From: a virus
Virus record (IMG/VR): IMGVR_UViG_3300032265_001314
Coordinates: 27,272-91,271 of that record
Length of the DNA stretch: 64,000 bases
Reading direction: 5' to 3' (one strand)
In this document: in pieces, positions 32,954-39,905 of the stretch
Numbering within the stretch: the first letter of the stretch is position 1
How the letters are laid out: every line of letters begins with the position of its first letter
Translations under genes and position numbers: made by a program
The notes under the pieces: model-generated
The model's database searches: none
The model's input: only the letters and a program-made list of their open reading frames with translations
Told to the model about the DNA's origin: nothing

Positions 32954-33266
32954 ATTTGATAAGCTCCGTTAATTTCTTATTGCGATAGTCTTGCTCTGCT
33001 CTAGCGATTTTTTTATCATCCACTAAACGAAGCATTGAAAAGTACTCTTTGGCTTTGGACCAACCCAAAAGGAAACTTCTTAGCTCTTCTGCTGTACCGC
33101 GGGCTAATTCTATATTGCGTGTGTATACAGGTAAGGAATCATCTTTTGCTATCAATGCTAATGAGGGTGTACCAAATACTTCACTAGACTGTAGCTCAAA
33201 ACCTTGATGGAGACAGAATGTTTCGAGCTCTTTTAAAACCCGGTAGTGGACGGCTGTAGTAGTCAT
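32913..33266 (-). CDS. Conserved phage protein, function unknown
   Basis: 117 residues. GTAEELRSFLLGWSKAKEYF and MLRLVDDKKIARAEQDYRN are blocks I associate with uncharacterised cyanophage-type proteins. Basic C-terminus. Has its own promoter. Confidence 0.6.
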   Translation of the reverse strand: MTTTAVHYRVLKELETFCLHQGFELQSSEVFGTPSLALIAKDDSLPVYTRNIELARGTAEELRSFLLGWSKAKEYFSMLRLVDDKKIARAEQDYRNKKLTELIKYGKRKKDTEESGC

Positions 33267-33289
33267 ACTAGTGCTCCTCTGTATTATTT

Positions 33290-33317
33290 AATATAACACA
33301 TTACTAAATAGTGTCAA
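33290..33317 (-). promoter_or_regulatory. Sigma70-type promoter
   Basis: Minus strand TTGACA, 16 bp with TGT before the -10, TATATT, upstream of the 117-residue gene. Its -35 box contains the TGA stop of the tiny gene at 33314-33412, the same device seen in the rightward early region. Confidence 0.7.
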
Positions 33318-33412
33318 TACAAATAAGGGATAAGGCATAGCATAATACCCACTGTAACTGCCATCCAGTTGATGGCCAATAGCACGAATAGAGTCTTTAT
33401 AAAATTTATCAT
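33314..33412 (-). CDS. 32-residue membrane peptide
   Basis: A single hydrophobic span (TLFVLLAINWMAVTVGIMLC). Supported by a promoter whose -10 ends 8 bases before the ATG and by the stop codon lying in the next -35 box. The message would be nearly leaderless. Role unknown. Confidence 0.45.
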   Translation of the reverse strand: MINFIKTLFVLLAINWMAVTVGIMLCLIPYLY

Positions 33413-33419
33413 ATTTTAG

Positions 33420-33447
33420 TTATAACACTAATCAGATCAGCAGTCAA
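33420..33447 (-). promoter_or_regulatory. Possible sigma70-type promoter
   Basis: Minus strand TTGACT, 16 bp, TTATAA, before the 32-residue peptide gene. Confidence 0.5.
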
Positions 33448-33452
33448 GCAAA

Positions 33453-33464
33453 AGACCCCGCTGT
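33453..33464 (+). repeat. AGACCCCGCTGT repeat, copy 3
   Basis: Exact 12-mer in the gap just 3' of the leftward gene at 33469-33789. Confidence 0.85.
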
Positions 33465-33468
33465 AGTA

Positions 33469-33789
33469 TTATCTAGATCCCGACACTTTAGAATTGGCAG
33501 CAACGGCACCTTGATAAATCCTTTGCGCTTTTGACATCAGCTTGTCGGTTAGTGTTGGTGGTTTATATTCTGGATCAGTTAGCTGTTGGACGAACGCATT
33601 TCCGAATGTAGCAAGAGGATTTGGAGTCTTGGGGTCGTCTACATCATCAGGACTATTTGGATTCTTCAGAGGTTTTTTATTTTGGTAGCGAGAGTTATAT
33701 TTGTCCACGGCACGTTGCAGATAAGCGGCTTTATGCAGCTTATCTGGATCAATATCGTAATACTCTTCTGTAAACTCTTTAGCTCTCAT
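33469..33789 (-). CDS. Small protein with MRAKEFTEE N-terminal tag
   Basis: 106 residues, Pro/Asn/Lys-rich and probably extended, with a C-terminal helix (LTDKLMSKAQRIYQGAV). The N-terminus MRAKEFTEE resembles the MKFHEIISE start of the ADP-ribosyltransferase at 35726-36574; such tags recur on proteins thought to be packaged in T4-like virions, an inference here. Preceded by a GATAAATA octamer. Confidence 0.55.
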   Translation of the reverse strand: MRAKEFTEEYYDIDPDKLHKAAYLQRAVDKYNSRYQNKKPLKNPNSPDDVDDPKTPNPLATFGNAFVQQLTDPEYKPPTLTDKLMSKAQRIYQGAVAANSKVSGSR

Positions 33790-33794
33790 AGCTG

Positions 33795-33802
33795 TATTTA
33801 TC
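33795..33802 (-). promoter_or_regulatory. Candidate late-type octamer
   Basis: GATAAATA on the minus strand, five bases before the ATG. Confidence 0.3.
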
Positions 33803-33807
33803 CTGCT

Positions 33808-34896
33808 TTAAATTTTAAAGTGTTCTACTATCTCTGGGAATATCTTCTTCCAGTCCAGCTTACGGGCTGCATCGTGATATTCTATATACTGCATAAATTT
33901 AGCATATTCCGTTGGATCAAATTTATCCATTAATCTCGATTCATAAGATTCAATTCCATATTTTTCTATTATCGCTTGCTGTAGTGTAGGAGGAATGCAT
34001 CTTAGATTCATTATTCCAGTCGCCGCATGACCTTTCTTAAACCAAAATTTAGGTTTTACAGAAGGTATATCTTTTAGGAAATCGCAAACCCATTCGTTAT
34101 ATTCTTTTATATAGAATATATTAAATGGATTCACTGTGAAACTGATACTGAAATTTTTGTTATCAGTTTTTAAATTTGTAAATTTCCATAAATTTTCCTT
34201 TACTTGATTCCATTGGAGAGGCCATCTTATATAATTAAAATGATCACCTGTACCATCTATACTAAAATTTATTTTGATGCCTTTGAAAGAAAGCAAAAGA
34301 TCCAGGGTAGGTTGATCAGGAAATATACTACCATTAGTGATATAATTTATTATTATATCTTGTGGGTTCTTGATGTTCTTAAGTATCTCTGTATGTGTAT
34401 TAGTCTTGAAAGGTTCTCCACCAAAGAAATTTATAATTTTAACTTTATCAAAATCAATGAGATCATTGATAGCAGCAATAGCATTGGTCAAATTAACACG
34501 AGGCGGGGCCGCTGTTAAACCACCCAAGGTCTTTTGATTATACTCTCGCCAAGTAGTACTTGTCCAAGGGCCACACATTATACAAGCTGCATTACAAGTA
34601 TCATCTATCTGTATTTCTATTTTAGTAGGATCTCCAGATTGGATATCAGGATCATTAAATTCAACAAGATCAAATCCTTTTTGCCTTGGAGATATAATAC
34701 CTTTCTTTTCGACATTATAACAGTAAGAACACTCAGGTATCCAATCAGTTACTTCAGCTAGCCGAGCCTTTTGCTCTTGTACAGCCTGTTTATCAAACAC
34801 GCTAATATCTGTGTTTTTAATCCAACAGCATGATTTGACCTTATCAAAGTTGAAGTTGTATTGATTGGATAAAAAGACGCAAAAAGTATTTTTCAT
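33808..34896 (-). CDS. Radical SAM protein (twitch-domain type), copy 2
   Basis: 362 residues, paralogous to the product of 29277-30338 with the same motif spacing: DDTCNAACIMCGPW (Cys 101, 105, 108), CSYCYNVEKKG as the extra Cys pair, FFGGEPFKTNTHTEIL as the GGE motif and KINFSIDGTGDHFNYIRWPL shared nearly word for word. Reaction unknown; two diverged copies suggest different substrates. Confidence 0.85.
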   Translation of the reverse strand: MKNTFCVFLSNQYNFNFDKVKSCCWIKNTDISVFDKQAVQEQKARLAEVTDWIPECSYCYNVEKKGIISPRQKGFDLVEFNDPDIQSGDPTKIEIQIDDTCNAACIMCGPWTSTTWREYNQKTLGGLTAAPPRVNLTNAIAAINDLIDFDKVKIINFFGGEPFKTNTHTEILKNIKNPQDIIINYITNGSIFPDQPTLDLLLSFKGIKINFSIDGTGDHFNYIRWPLQWNQVKENLWKFTNLKTDNKNFSISFTVNPFNIFYIKEYNEWVCDFLKDIPSVKPKFWFKKGHAATGIMNLRCIPPTLQQAIIEKYGIESYESRLMDKFDPTEYAKFMQYIEYHDAARKLDWKKIFPEIVEHFKI

Positions 34897-34901
34897 ACGG
34901 A

Positions 34902-34909
34902 TATTTATT
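34902..34909 (-). promoter_or_regulatory. Candidate late-type octamer
   Basis: AATAAATA on the minus strand, five bases before the ATG of the radical SAM gene. Confidence 0.3.
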
Positions 34910-34917
34910 GATAAAAA

Positions 34918-34994
34918 TGGCGACCTCGGAGCGATTCGAACGCCCGACCCAGGGAGTAGAAATCCCTTGCTCTATCCTGCTGAGCTACGAGGCC
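34918..34994 (-). tRNA. tRNA-Arg (UCU)
   Basis: 77 nt, CCA encoded. Acceptor GGCCTCG/CGAGGTC (one G-U), D-arm GCTC/GAGC, anticodon stem AGGGA/TCCCT with loop TTTCTAC (anticodon TCT, reads AGA/AGG), T-arm GGGCG-TTCGAAT-CGCTC. A dedicated sigma70-type promoter lies just upstream. Confidence 0.95.
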
Positions 34995-35002
34995 ATAATA
35001 TA

Positions 35003-35030
35003 ATAATAACTAATAAATTAAAAATGTCAA
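35003..35030 (-). promoter_or_regulatory. Sigma70-type promoter for tRNA-Arg
   Basis: Minus strand TTGACA, 16 bp, TATTAT, ending nine bases before the tRNA. The -35 overlaps the last codons of the nuclease gene. Confidence 0.8.
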
Positions 35031-35602
35031 TGGAAATTGAAAAGATAATTTACTCTACTTTTTGCCATATTTTTAAGTTTTTTCATTCCACCAGCAGAGA
35101 TTCTAAATTGCCAAGAATCATCTCTATCAATTATTCGTTCTAGATTTCCAAAAATAGATCCCTTGATATAAGTTGATCTATTTCCTGCTTTGTACTGCTG
35201 CCTTATTTTTTCGTAAGCATCTTCGAATTTTTGTTGGATAAAAGGGTCAGAAAAATCATATATCTCAGTATTTGTAACTACAGCAAAATCATCATTATAA
35301 TCAATATGATATTGTGTTTGTAATTTTTGATACAAATGCGTATCTCTGTAAGCTAAACTAATTAATTCCTCTCCATGGATAACACCTACCGTATGGGGAC
35401 TTGTTGATCCGTTCTTTCTAGATTTGATTTCGACTTTGAGTGCCGGTATATCAACCCCTTTTCCGTTTGATATTCCAAAACCTTTATTCCTCATTTCTTT
35501 TTCAAAATAGCGACCATTATTACCATTAGATTGAGAATAGGGGACTTGGTCGCCTACATTTATTGCATTCCTAAGTTTTTTTAGTTTGATTTTTGTGCTC
35601 AT
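35027..35602 (-). CDS. PD-(D/E)XK nuclease-like protein
   Basis: 191 residues. GRYFEKEMRNKGFGISNGKG followed by VDIPALKVEIKSRKNG gives Glu 34, Asp 51, Glu 58 and Lys 60: the metal-binding site of the PD-(D/E)XK fold used by restriction and homing endonucleases. No HNH or GIY motif. Sits beside a tRNA gene, a frequent place for phage mobile endonucleases. Restriction-like or homing role not distinguishable. Confidence 0.65.
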   Translation of the reverse strand: MSTKIKLKKLRNAINVGDQVPYSQSNGNNGRYFEKEMRNKGFGISNGKGVDIPALKVEIKSRKNGSTSPHTVGVIHGEELISLAYRDTHLYQKLQTQYHIDYNDDFAVVTNTEIYDFSDPFIQQKFEDAYEKIRQQYKAGNRSTYIKGSIFGNLERIIDRDDSWQFRISAGGMKKLKNMAKSRVNYLFNFH

Positions 35603-35677
35603 TTATAATACTCCGTAGGTATTTTTTAATAATAGCATATTATTTATATTGCTCAAATCTTTTTATTATCGCGGAGT

Positions 35678-35689
35678 AGACCCCGCTGT
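35678..35689 (+). repeat. AGACCCCGCTGT repeat, copy 4 (hairpin form)
   Basis: Exact 12-mer in a 123-bp gap without a gene, followed after two bases by CTTATTCTATAAG, a small perfect hairpin also found beside copy 5. Confidence 0.85.
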
Positions 35690-35725
35690 GGCTTATTCTA
35701 TAAGATAGCATCTATCGTGCTAATG

Positions 35726-36574
35726 TCAAGCTTTTTTCATTTTAACAGCAGGACTCTTAGCAACAGGTGCTGTTACTGGAGCCGGAGGTGCTAGGACTAT
35801 CTTATATCCGCGTGGGAAGTCAATACCCCAGCTTCTCATTTCTCTTATCTCAGCCTTCACACCTTCTATATCCTTCGCCGAGATCTCCCACTCAACATTA
35901 CCTCTATCCATTATATAGAAAATCTGTTCACCTGGTTTAGGTTTCTCTGTAGGTAACGGTAAACTTGGTTTGGTATATTTCTCTTTTGTTGCTACGCCTG
36001 CAGGTGGAGTTAGTGCTACAGGTTTCGCGCGACCTACTATCCTCACATTCTCAGGACGGAAACTAATATAACTTAGCTGGCCTTTGTTTTCAACTGCATT
36101 CTTATAAACAAATCCATCTATCCCCATCTTTTCTAATAGATTGATAAATTCACCTATGAATTCTTCTGGACGCATCCATTCTCGCCAATAACCCCTGATG
36201 GCATTATTAGCAAACCAATCTAGTGTCCTCTCATTTTTTTGATATCGATAAGCTGTTGCCCTAGGATCTTTCTTTATGTCCTTTATCCAACTAGCTATCT
36301 TTATCATATTTCCTGTGCTGGGATCCTGTTGATCCACATAGTCTTTAACTGTCACTGGATTGTTTATACCTAGATCTAGTTTATATAGGTAGCCTGTAGT
36401 GATACCTTTAAAGCGTGGATCTTCTGCTGTTAGATAATCTAATCGCTCTTTTGCTGCTTGCTCAGATCCAAAATGGCTGAAAGGTTTAAACTTGCCAATA
36501 CGTGGGCGGAAACTGCCGTGGAAAGCTGCTACTTCATCTAATACTGATTCGGATATGATCTCATGGAATTTCAT
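35726..36574 (-). CDS. ADP-ribosyltransferase-like protein (ART-PolyVal type)
   Basis: 282 residues. AFHGSFRPRIGKFKPFSHFG (His 19) is the first ART strand with the F-x-x-F...HFG pattern; YLYKLDLGINNPVTVKDY the second; GIDGFVYKNAVENKGQLSYI then SFRPENVRI the last, as in ADP-ribosyltransferase domains of polyvalent phage proteins. The C-terminal 90 residues are Pro/Ala/Lys-rich. N-terminal MKFHEIISE may be a virion-packaging tag. If carried in the particle it could modify host proteins at injection, as T4 Alt does; this is inference. Confidence 0.7.
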   Translation of the reverse strand: MKFHEIISESVLDEVAAFHGSFRPRIGKFKPFSHFGSEQAAKERLDYLTAEDPRFKGITTGYLYKLDLGINNPVTVKDYVDQQDPSTGNMIKIASWIKDIKKDPRATAYRYQKNERTLDWFANNAIRGYWREWMRPEEFIGEFINLLEKMGIDGFVYKNAVENKGQLSYISFRPENVRIVGRAKPVALTPPAGVATKEKYTKPSLPLPTEKPKPGEQIFYIMDRGNVEWEISAKDIEGVKAEIREMRSWGIDFPRGYKIVLAPPAPVTAPVAKSPAVKMKKA

Positions 36575-36578
36575 ACAG

Positions 36579-36586
36579 TATTTATA
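36579..36586 (-). promoter_or_regulatory. Candidate late-type octamer
   Basis: TATAAATA on the minus strand, exact T4 late consensus, four bases before the ATG of the ART gene. Confidence 0.4.
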
Positions 36587-36599
36587 GTTGGTGTTTTAA

Positions 36600-37211
36600 T
36601 TAGCGATATAGTTTATTATAGACCTCGACTATAGATCTCCGTATATCTTCGATATTGTTAGGCATAGTAGTTTTTACATAATCTCTAGGTGGTATGAGTC
36701 CCAGAGATTCATAGGAAACTACTAAATCATAATCATAATCTAGCTTATCTAAAAGGAAATTATTGCGTGTGATAGCTTCTATCGAACCTAATATCGTTTT
36801 TTCTTTGATCTCCAAGCTGTAGTCCTCTATCACTTCTCCAGGATAAGTCCACCACTTTTTCCTCTCTTGTGCCACATAGTGACTCACGATAGAATCTATT
36901 TCATTATCTCGATAAAGTTTGATTTTAAATCCCTGGCCTTCTAGCAGTTGTCTATATGGAGTAACTCTGCTTATCTGATCGGGCATAAACTTTATGATAA
37001 AATCGCTCCTACCACTTTTGTAAAAGTGATAAAAATTTTCCTTAAGGCCATAGACATGATCACCATATCTGTCGTGTCTATTTTTAGCTTCTGCCCAAGG
37101 TTCTAGGAAATACGGTACATTATTTTCTTTCCCTAGATGTGTGGCTAATACTGTAGAACCACTTCGGTAATTTCCTAATACTATTACCGGCCATTTTGTT
37201 ATAGATATCAT
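36600..37211 (-). CDS. Sulfotransferase-like protein
   Basis: 203 residues. VIVLGNYRSGSTVLATHLGK is the 5'-phosphosulfate (PAPS) loop (Arg-Ser-Gly-Ser-Thr at about 16-20); EIDSIVSHYVAQERKKWW is the 3'-phosphate-binding region, and DLVVSYESLG a downstream family block. Transfers sulfate from PAPS to a sugar or protein. Sulfotransferases are common near sugar-modifying genes in marine phages. Confidence 0.75.
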   Translation of the reverse strand: MISITKWPVIVLGNYRSGSTVLATHLGKENNVPYFLEPWAEAKNRHDRYGDHVYGLKENFYHFYKSGRSDFIIKFMPDQISRVTPYRQLLEGQGFKIKLYRDNEIDSIVSHYVAQERKKWWTYPGEVIEDYSLEIKEKTILGSIEAITRNNFLLDKLDYDYDLVVSYESLGLIPPRDYVKTTMPNNIEDIRRSIVEVYNKLYR

Positions 37212-37235
37212 CGTATATTCCTTATCAAAATTAAA

Positions 37236-37247
37236 AGACCCCGCTGT
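37236..37247 (+). repeat. AGACCCCGCTGT repeat, copy 5 (hairpin form)
   Basis: Exact 12-mer followed after two bases by CTTATTTTATAAG (37250-37262), whose hairpin overlaps the stop codon of the leftward gene at 37256-37465. Confidence 0.85.
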
Positions 37248-37255
37248 GACTTATT

Positions 37256-37465
37256 TTATAAGCCAACCTTGATCTTTTGAGATCTAACAAATCCACAAGA
37301 ATCGCAGCTTTGGAACTGTATATAGTCACCGTAGAGATTCTTTTGTAGTTTATGATCCCACTTGCGCCAAACGTGTATGTTCCATCGGCACTTCCACGAA
37401 GATACTAACAACGGTCTGTCTGCTAGAGTTCTTACGAGATTTTCTTTATCGACCGAGCTTGCCAT
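37256..37465 (-). CDS. Small zinc-ribbon-like protein (paralogue of 57291-57530)
   Basis: 69 residues from MASSVDKENLVRTLADRPLL. Shares with the rightward gene at 57.3 kb the start MAS-x5-ENLVR-x-L, a central C-R, a W-x-x-W and the end IQ-x3-C-x2-CGF-x-R. The CDSC plus the upstream Cys could bind zinc. Flanked by AGACCCCGCTGT repeats on both sides. Confidence 0.6.
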   Translation of the reverse strand: MASSVDKENLVRTLADRPLLVSSWKCRWNIHVWRKWDHKLQKNLYGDYIQFQSCDSCGFVRSQKIKVGL

Positions 37466-37474
37466 ATAAAACAA

Positions 37475-37486
37475 AGACCCCGCTGT
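37475..37486 (+). repeat. AGACCCCGCTGT repeat, copy 6
   Basis: Exact 12-mer between the small zinc-ribbon gene and the candidate structured RNA. Confidence 0.85.
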
Positions 37487-37497
37487 TGGTAGATAAA

Positions 37498-37664
37498 GTA
37501 TTGGGAGGTACGAGTGTCGACCCTCTTTTCAGTGCCCGGGTTTCCAAGGTTACGATCGTTGTGCGCCCTTAAAGCCACCATCCATCTCCCGACCTCGACA
37601 TAGCAGGCTTACTAAGTAAGCAAAATCCACTATATCCGTGCAATCTGCACTGCCTCCCAAATAG
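37498..37664 (-). ncRNA. Candidate structured RNA, about 165 nt
   Basis: A 197-bp gene-free stretch. On the minus strand TTGGGAGG pairs with CCTCCCAA to close the whole element; inside are GTGCA-GAT-TGCAC, a compound stem TAGTGG...CTGCTA enclosing GCTTAC-TTA-GTAAGC, and further G/C-rich segments. It lies between the parvulin gene and the small zinc-ribbon gene and starts right after the parvulin stop. It lacks the hallmarks of tmRNA, RNase P, SRP and tRNA. It could also act on the + strand, where the pairing is equally possible. Confidence 0.45.
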
Positions 37665-37666
37665 TA

Positions 37667-37936
37667 TTAAGCATACCTCTTGATCAGATGGTAACCAAAC
37701 TGTGTCTGCACAGGCTGGCTCAATCCATCCACAGGTAATGCTGCTGTAGCATCTTCAAATGGCTTAACCATCTGCCCTGTACCGAACATACCCAAATCAC
37801 CGCCATTGGCCTTGCTTGGGCAGAGGCTATTCTGCATCGCAGCACTTTCAAAAGGTGTGCCGTCTAGGATAAGCTGACGTAGACTGACAGCTTCATTTAA
37901 TGTCTTAACCAATATATGTTTGGCTCCAAATGCCAT
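37667..37936 (-). CDS. Parvulin-type peptidyl-prolyl isomerase
   Basis: 89 residues, exactly one PpiC/parvulin domain. AKHILVKTLNEAVSLRQLIL is the first strand and helix, GGDLGMFGTGQMVKPFEDA the signature G-G-D-L-G-x-F, and QTQFGYHLIKRY the last strand with its His. No signal peptide, so cytoplasmic. Shine-Dalgarno GGAGACG. Likely assists folding of a phage protein. Confidence 0.9.
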   Translation of the reverse strand: MAFGAKHILVKTLNEAVSLRQLILDGTPFESAAMQNSLCPSKANGGDLGMFGTGQMVKPFEDATAALPVDGLSQPVQTQFGYHLIKRYA

Positions 37937-37957
37937 TATCGTCTCCTGTTAAAAAAA

Positions 37958-38040
37958 TGGTGCCTGGGGAGGGACTCGAACCCCCGTTGTTTGTATTCCG
38001 CCTTACAAAAGCGGTGCTGTCGCCGCTGAGCCACCCAGGC
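37958..38040 (-). tRNA. tRNA-Thr (UGU) with long variable loop
   Basis: 83 nt with CCA encoded. Acceptor GCCTGGG/CCCAGGC, anticodon stem CCGCT/GGCGG with loop TTTGTAA (anticodon TGT), T-arm GGGGG-TTCGAGT-CCCTC. The variable region AATACAAACAAC is 12 nt, unusual for tRNA-Thr, and the D-stem is only three pairs. A second tRNA-Thr (UGU) of normal shape is at 62582. Confidence 0.85.
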
Positions 38041-38047
38041 TATTCCA

Positions 38048-38236
38048 TTAATGCTTATTCATATCCTTCTGCTTGCGGCGCCGTTCTGCGACCCCATGCA
38101 GCATATATATAGCATCTCGTATGGTATCACACTTGCTAAAAGCGAGTTGTATATCACCACCCGATACCTTATCTACAGGAAAACCTACAGCCTTTAGTTC
38201 GTTAACAAAAAGCTGGAACAAACGTCCTTCAGTCAT
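38048..38236 (-). CDS. Small helical protein
   Basis: 62 residues from MTEGRLFQLFVNELKAVGF; this ATG has a GGAGAG Shine-Dalgarno while the longer frame needs TTG. Basic C-terminus (ERRRKQKDMNKH). Function unknown. Cotranscribed with tRNA-Thr. Confidence 0.6.
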   Translation of the reverse strand: MTEGRLFQLFVNELKAVGFPVDKVSGGDIQLAFSKCDTIRDAIYMLHGVAERRRKQKDMNKH

Positions 38237-38268
38237 GTTACTCTCCAAGGTTAAGAAGAAGATAAGGT

Positions 38269-38293
38269 GCGGTAGAGGACGATCCTCTACCGC
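38269..38293 (-). terminator. Strong hairpin, possible terminator
   Basis: GCGGTAGAGGA and TCCTCTACCGC form a perfect 11-bp stem with a three-base loop between the HTH gene and the small helical gene. On the minus strand it is followed by ACCTTATCTTCTTCTT, U-rich but interrupted. Confidence 0.55.
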
Positions 38294-38329
38294 AGTATTT
38301 ACTTAGCTTTGATAGCGTTTCCGCTAGTA

Positions 38330-38596
38330 TTAAGCGAAAACCTTAGCGCGGCTGCCGGTAACATCACGAGCAACCATACGATAGGCCGTATTGCCCTTTG
38401 AGTTCTTCAAAGTGCGGATATCCAAACCAGCAGCACGCATCTCAGCGATACGAGCGCGAAGATTCTGGATGCCATAGGTAGCAACAGCCTGAGCTTCGGA
38501 GATAGTGCGCTCAGTACCACGGAGGTGCTGTTCCAAGAAAGTCTTCTGCGGAACGGTGAGCGTAGTGAAAGAAGTTGTGAAAGAATAGTTAGTCAT
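38330..38596 (-). CDS. Helix-turn-helix DNA-binding protein
   Basis: 88 residues. TVPQKTFLEQHLRGTERTIS-type N-terminus, then EAQAVATYGIQNLRARIAEM and RAAGLDIRTL: the helix-turn-helix plus wing pattern (A-x-x-x-Y-G-I-x-x-L-x-x-R-I-x-x-L-R-x-x-G-x-x-I) of small phage HTH_39-like proteins. Probable regulator. Has its own strong promoter and is followed by a hairpin, so it is a single-gene unit. Confidence 0.75.
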   Translation of the reverse strand: MTNYSFTTSFTTLTVPQKTFLEQHLRGTERTISEAQAVATYGIQNLRARIAEMRAAGLDIRTLKNSKGNTAYRMVARDVTGSRAKVFA

Positions 38597-38644
38597 TTGC
38601 CTTTTTCCCTTTAGTGTTTCACTGCACTATTGCAGTATTTTTGT

Positions 38645-38673
38645 ATAATAGCAGCATTCTTACGGATTGTCAA
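38645..38673 (-). promoter_or_regulatory. Sigma70-type promoter for the HTH gene
   Basis: Minus strand TTGACA, 17 bp with TGC before the -10, TATTAT; same family as the rightward early promoters. Confidence 0.8.
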
Positions 38674-38694
38674 TGAGTAATGTGTCCAAACCGT

Positions 38695-39051
38695 TTATGC
38701 TGCTATAGCAAGGTGTTTGCAGCTCTTGCGGAACTGGAAACCTGAGCAGTCACAGGTGATGCTGTTAGGACCCGCCGTGACAGTATATGTATTGCCTTTG
38801 CTGCCTGCGACAGTGTAGATCTTAATGTTGCTAGGTCGCTCTTCTGCCACAACATCATCTATGCTAACAATCATGCTAGGATGGATCATACGCACAGGAA
38901 ACTGCGGATCACCAGTAGTGAGACAGATTGTGCCGGGTTCTGCCCATTTGGGTGTAGGAACTACTTCACCTTCACGCACATAGGTTTCAGGAAACCAATA
39001 GCCGTATGCATCTCTGCGGGCCCATCGTGGATCTCTAACTACGATTCTCAT
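38695..39051 (-). CDS. SWIM-type zinc-finger protein
   Basis: 118 residues. The C-terminus SITCDCSGFQFRKSCKHLAI has C-x-C-x8-C-x-H (Cys 100, Cys 102, Cys 111, His 113), the SWIM zinc-binding pattern used in DNA- or protein-binding modules. The N-terminal 90 residues are beta-rich without a known domain. Coupled to the SprT-like gene (ATGA). Confidence 0.75.
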   Translation of the reverse strand: MRIVVRDPRWARRDAYGYWFPETYVREGEVVPTPKWAEPGTICLTTGDPQFPVRMIHPSMIVSIDDVVAEERPSNIKIYTVAGSKGNTYTVTAGPNSITCDCSGFQFRKSCKHLAIAA

Positions 39052-39518
39052 AATAGTTTTCCCATTTGGTTCATCTGTTTCTTAAAGGACTTCCACTGCA
39101 TATAGAGACCAATCTCTCTACCCAGTGCTTCAATCTCCCAAGGATAGTCATAATAGTTGAGACTGTCACTATCTATGTTTTCGCCCATCCATCGGGTACC
39201 TTTACCTGCATCTCGCAACTCGCCTTTGGCATACTGCTTGATGTGAGTAAACTCGTGAGCCAGCGTCATTAGTGTGCGCCTGTGGCTCAGTTTATCAGTG
39301 ATCCTCATATCAAAGGATCTTGGATATCTCGCTGGGCCTTTTACGCCCACATCTGCGAAGATATCTTCCTTTTTAATCAAACTGGGTACAAACCGTATGT
39401 TTACGGTTATGTTGGCACTGAGCCTAGCTTTGAGCAGCTTCTCAGCCCAAAAGTTCATAGCATTGCGTATCTCTTTACGCAAAGCTGGGTCTTTACAGTT
39501 TGAAATGTTGATTTTCAT
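39048..39518 (-). CDS. SprT-like zinc metallopeptidase
   Basis: 156 residues. LMTLAHEFTHIKQYAKGEL gives the H-E-x-x-H zinc site (His 88, Glu 89, His 92). SprT-like enzymes degrade DNA-protein crosslinks in some systems; whether that applies here is unknown. Followed by the SWIM gene, which could supply DNA or protein binding. Confidence 0.75.
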   Translation of the reverse strand: MKINISNCKDPALRKEIRNAMNFWAEKLLKARLSANITVNIRFVPSLIKKEDIFADVGVKGPARYPRSFDMRITDKLSHRRTLMTLAHEFTHIKQYAKGELRDAGKGTRWMGENIDSDSLNYYDYPWEIEALGREIGLYMQWKSFKKQMNQMGKLL

Positions 39519-39524
39519 ACTGTT

Positions 39525-39552
39525 ATTGTAGCAGATTGCGTAGGAATGTCAA
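39525..39552 (-). promoter_or_regulatory. Sigma70-type promoter for the SprT/SWIM pair
   Basis: Minus strand TTGACA, 16 bp with TGC before the -10, TACAAT. The -35 holds the stop (TGA) end of the next upstream gene. Confidence 0.75.
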
Positions 39553-39905
39553 CTGAACTTTTTGGTTAATATAGCCCAACCAAATGGACTGTATCCGCTA
39601 GGGCCATCCATTGGAGCTATATGCAGGATGTCATCTATCATCTGTAGGTCCCAATTTTTATACCTTGGATCATACACTGCCTTGTCCTGCATCCAGGCTT
39701 GTAACTTGCTAATCATAACGAAGTTACCTTGGGGGTATTTTCCCTTGAGCATGAGTATCAACATATCGTTGCTAGTAATCGGTCGCCATTCACAAGTATC
39801 ATATAGCTTGCGATTACCGTGTTGGCTCTTTATTAAAGCGCGGTGACGTAGGGTCTTGAACTCACGCTCACGTATCAATACCTTGCGAACTAGATCTTGT
39901 TTCAT
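39549..39905 (-). CDS. Hypothetical protein
   Basis: 118 residues, basic N-terminus (VRKVLIREREFKTLRHRALI), Trp/Met-rich middle, no recognised domain. Its ATG overlaps the stop of a 38-residue membrane peptide gene. Confidence 0.55.
   Translation of the reverse strand: MKQDLVRKVLIREREFKTLRHRALIKSQHGNRKLYDTCEWRPITSNDMLILMLKGKYPQGNFVMISKLQAWMQDKAVYDPRYKNWDLQMIDDILHIAPMDGPSGYSPFGWAILTKKFS

Noticed and set aside
37498-37664. The 37.5 kb element as tmRNA
   Set aside because: No CCA end, no T-loop sequence and no tag-coding frame on either strand.
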